Below, piece after piece: positions 63,160-64,000 of a DNA stretch of 64,000 bases. Numbering within the stretch: position 1 is the stretch's first letter; the number at the start of each line of letters is the position of its first letter. The notes under the pieces are model-generated. The model saw only the letters and a program-made list of their open reading frames with translations, ran no database searches and was not told the origin of the DNA. The position numbers and the translations under genes were made by a program. This DNA is from Microcebus murinus. Its lineage: Eukaryota; Chordata; Mammalia; Primates; Cheirogaleidae. The stretch spans positions 15,173,501 through 15,237,500 of the forward strand of contig NC_134120.1 of assembly GCF_040939455.1 (NCBI RefSeq). The letters are read 5' to 3'.

Positions 63160-64000
63160 GGCACTACACATTTAGCCAAATCACTGCTTACAAACAGAGC
63201 CATCAGAGACAAGGAGAGAAGAGAAATTTAAAACGAATACATTGGGGCTCCCAGCTTCTGATAACAGAGAATTAGCTCCTACTGGATCAACCCTCCTGCA
63301 GATCACATTTATAAACTTGGAACAAAATACAAAGAAACTACTGCCTGAATGCACCGGAAGCAGCCCAAAGCAGGTCTGCACTGAAGGGAAATCAAATCTA
63401 CACTGGGAAGAAGGGAAAAGCACTGGTGAGTTTTCCTTTGTTTATAGGTTTCATCTGGGAGCAGACCCCAGTCAAAGCTAAGTAAGGATGACTAAAATTC
63501 AGATAGAAAACCTGCAGCCTTTATGGCTTTAAGGACCAGCACCATTTGCGGTCATCATAGCAGCTATAAAATGAAAGAGTAAATCCTATAAAGGAGAGAG
63601 CCATAGAAGGGGAGTTGTAAATTCAGTGTGTAACATCTGTTCAAGACACTGGCTAATCATGTAGCCCTGAAGTATGCATGTATTAGGCAGACTCTGAGCG
63701 GCACAGTTAAGGCTAAACAAACTGAACTAAGAATTATGTTGCTGACCACTTACAGAAAGCACAGTTTTGAGTTTCAGTCAAGCCAAGTTTGCTGACTGCT
63801 AAACAGACAAACAAATGAAAATAATCTTCAGAAAAATGTAACAGAACTCAGCAAAGTAAGTAGAAGGGAAGAAATAATAAAGTGCACAAATCAATGAATA
63901 GAAAAACAAGAAAACAATAGAAAAAAATTAAGAAGTCCAAAAGTTGGTTCTTTAAAAAGATCAATAATACTTTGCCATTCTGAAAGTTAAAAAAAAAAAA
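63160..64000 (+). repeat. L1M LINE fragment cut by the window end
   Basis: The last 170 bp match the start of an L1 ORF2 in sense orientation ('aagtccaaaagttggttctt'), and the preceding part has L1 5'-region-like blocks. Frames are broken. It continues beyond the window. Confidence 0.55.

Overview
This is a vertebrate nuclear genomic window with large introns, GT-AG splice sites and abundant interspersed repeats. The repeats point to a strepsirrhine primate, most likely a lemur. The Alu copies at 27677-28026 and 7382-7661 carry features I associate with lemur Alus: a 'gagcaagagtgagacc' left arm, a middle A-rich linker containing 'aattggccaact', and a right arm with 'gctgacgccacggcactc'. No anthropoid-type young AluY/AluS was seen. 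A short hAT element and a tiny lemur-type L1-like insertion fit the same picture. The species call is inference from remembered repeat consensus sequences.

Layout. Positions 1-11.6 kb are intergenic DNA with ancient repeats (MaLR-like LTR, MIR, L1M, L2, MER5A, two antisense Alus). At 11.64-12.25 kb lies a CpG island and promoter that starts LMAN1 (ERGIC-53), a complete 13-exon gene on the + strand. Its coding sequence runs from 11970 to 28977 and encodes 514 residues with an intact frame and intact splice sites, followed by a long 3' UTR that probably ends near 31.26 kb. Positions 31.3-40.3 kb are intergenic, with a MER5A, an Alu, an MLT1 solo LTR with a perfect 5-bp target duplication, a second LTR-like element split by an Alu monomer, and an L2. 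CPLX4 (complexin-4) follows on the + strand with three coding exons (40332-40498, 46249-46336, 59752-59979). It encodes 160 residues ending in a CAAX box, and its 13.4-kb second intron is rich in MIR/L2/MER5A relics. The last 4 kb hold the CPLX4 3' UTR, intergenic DNA, a degenerate CA-rich tract and an L1M fragment cut by the window end.

The gene order and orientation (LMAN1 then CPLX4) match human 18q21.32 as I recall it. The two genes are not functionally coupled. LMAN1 is a housekeeping ER-Golgi cargo lectin with a CpG-island promoter; CPLX4 is a retinal ribbon-synapse SNARE regulator with an AT-rich, homeodomain-site-rich upstream region and no CpG island at its start.

I found no previously undescribed multi-gene system. 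The observations most worth checking are non-coding: a tandem pair of CTAATTAATCC motifs in CPLX4 intron 2 (possible OTX2/CRX/RAX-type enhancer), a very dense orphan CpG island in the same intron, a 192-bp hAT element with a perfect 8-bp duplication sitting inside a MIR, and a 76-bp retroinsertion with a 16-bp duplication upstream of LMAN1. No tRNA, rRNA, microRNA or CRISPR feature was recognised. Repeat family names and boundaries come from remembered consensus sequences and are approximate.
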